In this document: positions 58,164 to 64,000 of the stretch, piece after piece
How positions within the stretch are numbered: the stretch's first letter is position 1
Layout of the letters: the number at the start of each line of letters is the position of its first letter
Source of the DNA: Parastagonospora avenae f. sp. tritici 18332-5
Lineage: Eukaryota; Ascomycota; Dothideomycetes; Pleosporales; Phaeosphaeriaceae
Reading direction: 5' to 3'
DNA length: 64,000 nt
NCBI GenBank assembly: GCA_022559985.1
Contig: JAFJTR010000061.1
Coordinates: forward strand, 62,001 to 126,000
Notes under the pieces: generated by a model
What the model saw: only the letters and a program-made list of their open reading frames with translations
What the model was told of the DNA's origin: nothing
Database searches by the model: none
Made by a program: the position numbers and the translations under genes

Positions 58164-59483
58164 GATTGCTATACAGTGAAGGAGCAAACAGGACAAGAAG
58201 GATTCAAGAAGGTGGTAGCGCGCGAGTGTTTGAGGTGGAGGTTCAAGCACAAAAGGACCGGGACTCGTGTCGAGTAATATATAGCATTGGGCTTCGGATG
58301 TAACCAAGACTATTACACAGGCAGTAAGCAATAACGGCAGACCAGCGTATTGGGGCAGGCAGCGTTTAAGAGGTGGGTGCCTCGTGTGGAAATTCATCCC
58401 GCACAGATGCCGGCAGGCATGACGGCAAGGGCGGGATCATAGTTTGGTGCAAAGTTCTGGTGGCCAAGCTTTGATGTCACAACCACGATCGTGTCTGAAT
58501 CAGCGTCAATTGGGCAGTGCATCCTGACTAGCCAAACGTCCAGTGGGAGATGAGACGATTGCGGCAGGCTGCCAATGGGAAGAGGGCCTGAGGGGGTCTG
58601 GGCTGGAGAAGCGAGAGAGATGCGTGTCAAGTTGTCGGCGTTTGAAGAATGATGCGTAGTGCGTGGGATGATGCCAGTGGTGGATCCGGCAAGGCGTCGC
58701 ATCGATAGCCTCCCCGCACTTTGTACCCCAGTCAGTATCAGGTACTGGTGCAGCATGCATGCCTCAGCGGAGCCCAGCACGACGCCCTGGCACCGGAAAT
58801 GCGGCGCCGCGTTCCGAGTGGGCGGCTAGAGGCAGGTCGAAGAAAAGAGAGGCTCTGCAACAGTGCAAGAGTTTGTTGAGAGCGCCGCTTACACTGTAGG
58901 GGAGGGTGAAGCTGTTGGATAATGGCGCGTGGGGGTCACACGAGGCCGCTGGAAAATCTTCGGGCCGGCGACGGGCGAGCGCGGTCGAGCCAGCCGCGCA
59001 AGGGCAGCAGAGTCAGCTCGCTCGCGGAAGAGAGGACACGGCAAATAGTCTAGTAATGCTGGAGTAATGCGCGCCGAGACTGCATTTGGTCGTGTGCACC
59101 TCGCCGCTCCAAGTATAGCCTGGAGCTTTCTCTGCATGTTGGATGCGCGTCGCGTGCATCTCCGCTGTGTCCCACTGAATTAGGCGTACCGGGGCACTGT
59201 AATCAAACGCAGTAACAGACTGACGTGGACGGGCAGGGTAAGGAGCGATTGTTTGATCAAAGGGCCGGTCATGTAACCTTGGACCTTGGATGGAGACTTA
59301 TAGGGCTGCGGGGAAGAAGTCGTCCAGTCGGGGAAGAAGGCGCCAAGCCACGTTCCTGCCACTTCGGGATGAAGCTATGGCACCCTCAGCCAAGACACGC
59401 CGACCGCCGACGAGCCCATCGACGACTGCATCGCATCCAGGAACGCGCCCGGCCGTCGGAAGCAGAGCAGCACCAAGCCAACC
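58164..59483. other. Divergent promoter between gluconokinase and VPS26
   Basis: 1.3 kb. Frames at 58394-58780 and 59290-59480 are without domains. TATATA-like sequence at 58276-58283 is on the gluconokinase side. Confidence 0.4.
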
Positions 59484-60574
59484 ATGTCCTACTTCTTCTC
59501 CACCCCCGTCGACATTGACATTGTGCTCGAGGACCTCGACGACCGCTCCGCCGTTGACGTCAAGCTCGACAAGAACCGCAAAGAGAAGGTGCCGCTGTAT
59601 CTCGATGGCGAGTCGGTGAAGGGCCAGGTCACGGTGCGGCCAAAAGATGGCAAGCGCCTGGAGCACACAGGAATTAAGGTCCAGTTCATAGGCACAATTG
59701 GTGGGTAGCTGTAAGGGAGCTGTATAGGCGCGATTAGGCTGACACGTGAACGCCAGAGATGTTCTTCGACCGCGGCAACCACCACGAATTCCTCTCCCTT
59801 GGCCAGGAACTAGCAGCGCCCGGCGAGCTGCAGCATCCGCAGACATTTGAGTTCAACTTCAAGAACGTTGAGAAGCAGTACGAGTCCTACAATGGCATCA
59901 ACGTCAAGCTGCGATACTTTGTGCGCGTCACTGTCTCACGGAGGATGGCCGACGTCGTTCGCGAGAAAGACCTCTGGGTCTACTCCTACAGGATACCCCC
60001 GGAGACCAACAGCAGCATCAAGATGGATGTCGGTATCGAGGACTGCTTGCACATCGAGTTTGAGTACTCCAAATCAAAATACCACTTGAAGGACGTCATA
60101 GTCGGCAGGATATACTTCCTTCTAGTGCGGTTAAAGATCAAGCACATGGAGCTCTCCATCATACGGAGAGAGACAACAGGCGCCGCGCCCAACCAGTACA
60201 ATGAGAGCGAGACGCTAGTGCGCTTTGAGATTATGGACGGATCGCCATCGCGAGGTGCGTAACGTACTCAGTTTCTCTTGCGCGTCAACTGACGTAACAA
60301 CAGGAGAGACAATCCCCATCCGGCTGTTCCTCGGCGGCTTCGATCTTACACCCACCTTCCGTGAAGTCAACAAGAAGTACTCCACGAGATACTACTTGAG
60401 CTTAGTACTCATCGACGAAGGTATGCAGATTAACATATTAATCAAAGACAGTAATACTGACATGATACAGACGCCCGCCGATATTTCAAGCAGTCCGAAA
60501 TTGTACTGTTCAGACAAGCACCCGAAGGCCTGACTCTGGCACAAGAGCAGAATAAGTTGATGGCAGTCTCGTAG
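59484..60574 (+). CDS. VPS26: Vacuolar protein sorting protein 26 (retromer)
   Basis: Four exons, 59484-59700, 59757-60254, 60304-60420 and 60471-60574, give 311 residues. This is the arrestin-fold retromer subunit that, with Vps35 and Vps29, returns receptors from endosomes to the Golgi. Diagnostic stretches are present: the start MSYFFSTPVDIDI, then HTGIKVQFIG joined to EMFFDRGNHHEF, LREDLW-like VREKDLWVYSY, GIEDCLHIEFEYSKSKYHL, IRLFLGGFDLTPTFREVNKK and the end DARRYFKQSEIVLFR. All introns are 48-56 nt GT-AG. Length and order match the family, with a short C-tail. Confidence 0.96.
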
Positions 60575-61679
60575 GGGTCTAGCACTATGAGTGCTGCAAG
60601 GGTCCAGAGTAGCCATTGAGCAGGGACATCGCACATCAGCGCAGACAGTGAGCGTCTAGCTTTCAGCCTACGAAGCGGACATGAGAGCTCGCAGTGCAGG
60701 GTCTACAAGTCACGCTTCTCCAGCACACCAGGGCTGAGTAAGACGCGCATAGATATACCACAACAGCGAATCTATAACAAGTAATCAGCCAGACCGCGGC
60801 TTCAGCAAACGAGGCAATTCTTCCCGACTGCTCTTCAAACTTCATTTTGTGGATCTAGAGGATTACGTGACATTTCCATGCATCGGGTTCGTCGGCCCAG
60901 CACGCTAGCAAAGAATGCCGGCAGGCCACGAGGTTTGGTCCGAGTCATGTTGCCGAAGTGCTGCCGGTCTCACGATCGGTGAGGAGAGCCGTGCTTTCCT
61001 CCCAGCTAACTTTTGTAGTCCTTTAGCCACTAGAGCTCACCTGCATACGTGCTCCACGATATTCGCCACCGAACCACGAGATGCCACGAGATGCCATGAG
61101 AGGTCTCACAAGTGTGGCTCAATGCATCGTTTCCAATAACAGCAAACCACTCCGCTGCATGGGAGCACTCAAGACTTATCTTCCTGATTACAGTGAAGAT
61201 CAGGTCCTTCCGCGGAGCAACATGAGCCACATGTGAAGAGAAAACAGGGACTCGAGCGACTATTTTGTAATGCACGGTAATGCGGCTGCAGGCGTCGTGG
61301 CGTCGAGGACACCACGATCGAGATTTGCGGAGAGCATCAGTGATATTCGCACACGACTCACCTCATTACGGACCGAGCGTTAGCACACGCAACAGTAATT
61401 GGATAAAATCCTGGAAGGGTCGCCGTAATGTGGCTCGAGAATTTCCAGGGTGCGACCTCTTTAAGAAAAACTTATGGGTAACAGTGCAAATTAGGTAAAT
61501 TTTGCCAGGCCTATGACATCACGCATGCAATTCTTCACTTTCCCATCATGGCGCATGCGCAAATTCATCTTGGCAACCATCAGACGAGTCTATATACTCA
61601 AGAGCCGTACCGCTTGTTAAAAGTTGTAGATATCAATCCAGGTTCAATCCTTCTCTCGTAATTTCCGAGAACACTAAAC
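60575..61679. other. Intergenic, promoter of the aquaglyceroporin
   Basis: No gene seen. A short tandem CACGAGATGC repeat lies near 61073-61100. A TATA-like box precedes the next gene. Confidence 0.4.
61591..61596 (+). promoter_or_regulatory. TATA-like box of the aquaglyceroporin gene
   Basis: TATATA about 85 nt before the ATG at 61680. Confidence 0.45.
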
Positions 61680-63669
61680 ATGTCTCAGTCCCAGCCACCC
61701 GCACCCAACGGTTAGTACCCCTCCATCGAAGTTATGTCACACAGTGGACATTACTTTTCCCAGCAATGCTCGCGGTCTGACATTGTACAGAGCTGACACC
61801 GCTTCTAGAATCACAAAATGGTAGCCAAGTGCACCACCCTGATTTGAGCCCACAACAACAAACAGCATCAGATGTACGACCCCAAATACAACATGGCCAC
61901 TCTACGGCGACCAGTATTGGAAGACAGGACACTATCCGTTCAAACAATGTGCAATCGCCTCCTAGGCCAGCTCGCAACAACACAACATCAAGGAGAACGC
62001 TGAAAAGAAATGGCACCACCACGACGAACAGAACGAACAGAACGAACAGAACGAATAGAACGAATCAGACTGGAGGGCTGCTCGATGCGCAAGAGCGTGT
62101 TGAGAGGCGGCAGGAGCCGACTGTGGATATTGCGAATGATTATTTCACGCTCAATCCATGGTACAACCAGCAAAAGGCCAAACCTGTCTTCGGGATGGCA
62201 GCGCCGCTCCCTCGCACCGTACGCAAAGGAATGTGGTGGGGAAGAGGCGATTTGAAGAAATCGCTCTACAAGGTCGACGAAGGGCAGGAAGACGATGGCA
62301 TCGACAGAAATGATGCGTTGGACTTTGGCAAAGATATAGGTCAGTTCTACCACTCATCAATAGGGACATCAGCTAATTTGCATGTGCAGAGGACATTGAT
62401 ATCGACTCCGAGGAGACACAAACCAGTCCAGAACACTACGAAACACAGGGTAGTGGCGATCCAGAACGCATACGCACGACGATAAAGGGCCGCAAAGTCA
62501 ATATGCGACGCGTGCCAACCGCAGAAGCGAACGAGATGCACAAGCAGACCGCCCAGCCAGCCAGACAGAATAACGACCCACCCAGCCAGCCTTCCAGACG
62601 AAACACCAACTCGAGCAACCGCGCACCAGTCAACGAGCATGGTCTGGCCTACGGCGACAACAACGAAGGCAGTCAACGGCACCAGTTCGGCCTAGCAGAC
62701 GGCCTCCCCCCACTGCAAGAACTCGACTCCCACTCGACAACACAGTCCGAAAGAGCTGACAAAGAGACCCAAAAACGCAACCACGACGCCGAGCAAGATT
62801 ACTACAACCAATACCGCAACCCCATTGCGCGCCTGCGCGCCCAATACCCGCAAGCCCCCGCGGAATTCCTCGCCACCTTCGTCTACCTCTTCCTGGGCAT
62901 CTGCGTCAACCTTTCAGTCGCAACCTCCGAGTCCGCGACTGGCAGTTTCGAAACGCAAGCCTGGGGCTGGGGCTTCGCCGTCATGATCGGCATCTACCTC
63001 GCGGGCGGCGTGTCCGGCGCCCATCTCAGTCCCACCATATCCCTCTCGCTCACCGTGTACCGCGGCTTCCCCTGGCGCATGGCCGTCGTATATATCGTGT
63101 GCCAGATGCTCGCGGGCCTGTGCGCCGGCGCGCTGGCATACGGACTGTACTTCGACGCGATACAAGCTGTGGACCCGGGATTGACGCTGGACATTACGGG
63201 CAAAGCACTATTCCCCAAAGGACCGAGTTTCAGTACCGCGGGTGGGTTCTGCAATGATTTCGTGTACATGGCGGTTTGGGTTTGTACTGCCTTCGCACTC
63301 GGTGATGATCAGAATAGTCCACCTGGGCAGGGCATGACAGCGCTTATATTCGGATTGAATGGATTCCTGACCATGGTTGCGCTGGGGTATAATACCGGGC
63401 TAGGTATTTCTCCAGCTAGAGACCTAGGGCCGAGATTAGTCGGCTTGTGGGCGGGTTATGATAGTGCGTTCAAGGGCGGATATTGGGCATATGGGCCGTG
63501 GGGAGCGAGTATTGCCGGCGCGCTGTTTGGCGGGCTGATGTATGATTTGTTTATTTTTGTGGGTGGGGAGAGTCCGGTGAATTATCGGTGGCCGGAGAAG
63601 GGGGACATTGTGTGGAGGGCGGAAAAGACAAAGGAGCAGGTGAAGGATCAAATTTCGAGGGTTGTGTAA
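61680..63669 (+). CDS. Aquaglyceroporin (MIP family) with altered NPA boxes
   Basis: Exons 61680-61710, 61809-62339 and 62390-63669 give 613 residues. About 335 residues of polar N-tail (as in yeast Fps1-type channels) precede the six-span pore. The tail includes a run of Asn-Arg-Thr repeats coded by a 9-nt minisatellite (62027-62066). The pore starts at PAEFLATFVYLFLG. The first half-helix box reads GAHLSPT (Ser401 for Asn) and the second GISPARDLGPR (Ser528 for Asn), while the Arg after the second box and the Asp-Leu-Gly-Pro-Arg motif are kept. It probably moves glycerol or small solutes across the plasma membrane. The serine changes may alter selectivity. The C-tail is short. Confidence 0.88.
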
Positions 63670-64000
63670 TGTTTTTTCTTGGATGGGAAGGGGAAGGGAG
63701 GGAGTAATAGTATTAGTTTTGATTCAAGATGAAAGCGGGAAGGATATCTGTTTGATGTGATGTCTGCCCAAGGAGTCGATGTTCGTTACATGGTGGTCAT
63801 TCATCCGGAAATAAGGACGCTTAGTCGCGGTAGCGGTACTTATCCGTCGTTCCGCATCCGCGTCCGTACGACCTTTAGACGTCAACTCCAACCTCAATTC
63901 TTCAAACTCCAATCTAACATCAATCCAATGGCATACAATCGCAACAAGAGCGCCACGTTCGCTCACGCCATCGATTAGCTCACACCACTCGACCTCATCC
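63670..64000. other. 3' flank, no gene recognised
   Basis: Presumed 3' UTR of the aquaglyceroporin gene and spacer; the window ends before any recognisable next gene. Confidence 0.4.

Noticed and set aside
62021..62070. CRISPR-like short repeats
   Set aside because: Contiguous 9-nt coding repeats without spacers, in a eukaryote.

Overview
The window is nuclear DNA of a filamentous ascomycete (Pezizomycotina). Dothideomycetes, perhaps Pleosporales, is my guess from gene style and is not proven. The evidence is genes split by introns of about 48-55 nt with GT-AG borders and CTNAC-like branch points, fungal-specific families (CFEM, HET, CYP505, DUF7025-type AAA), and two Fot1/pogo-like DNA transposons whose reading frames are broken by stops that can each be explained by a C-to-T or G-to-A transition, as repeat-induced point mutation (RIP) would leave. 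No rRNA, tRNA, CRISPR or organellar sequence was seen.

Layout. 0-3.1 kb: no convincing gene. 3.2-4.8 kb (-): bHLH transcription factor with a long upstream leader. 7.8-9.5 kb (+): SFT2 Golgi traffic protein (5 exons). 12.5-14.5 kb (+): homogentisate 1,2-dioxygenase (8 exons, one apparently a GC-AG intron). 14.8-16.2 kb (-): F-box gene broken by one TAG. 16.7-17.5 kb (+): GPI-anchored CFEM protein. 18.2-21.6 kb (+): self-sufficient CYP505 P450-reductase fusion. 21.77-23.87 kb: Fot1/pogo-like element with clear TIRs and a TA duplication. 24.05-26.7 kb (+): an intact single-exon cellular reverse transcriptase of the rvt type, the most interesting gene here. 27.0-28.4 kb (+): MFS transporter. 29.6-31.1 kb (+): secreted FAD-linked oxidase. 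31.6-32.9 kb (-): secreted glycerophosphodiester phosphodiesterase-like protein.

33.5-44.1 kb is an accessory block: a HET gene with several in-frame stops, a second decayed Fot1-like element (35.69-37.52 kb), a DUF7708-like STAND/NTPase-type gene ending 12 nt from that element, and a divergent large AAA+ ATPase. 44.1-46.7 kb is partly AT-rich and holds only one coding-like remnant.

46.7-50.2 kb (+): SulP/STAS/cNMP membrane protein resembling yeast Vsb1. 50.6-52.5 kb (+): second HET gene with one in-frame TGA. 53.3-54.2 kb: decayed glutathione transferase. 54.3-56.05 kb (-): two related single-pass membrane proteins, one without the cysteine-rich ectodomain. 57.4-58.2 kb (-): gluconokinase, divergent from VPS26 (59.5-60.6 kb, +). 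61.7-63.7 kb (+): aquaglyceroporin with a long N-tail and serine replacing asparagine in both NPA boxes.

Housekeeping genes (SFT2, HGD, SulP, gluconokinase, VPS26) flank a mosaic of transposon remnants and nonself-recognition-type genes, several of which carry isolated nonsense codons. All gene models are hand-spliced from sequence; no database search was possible.
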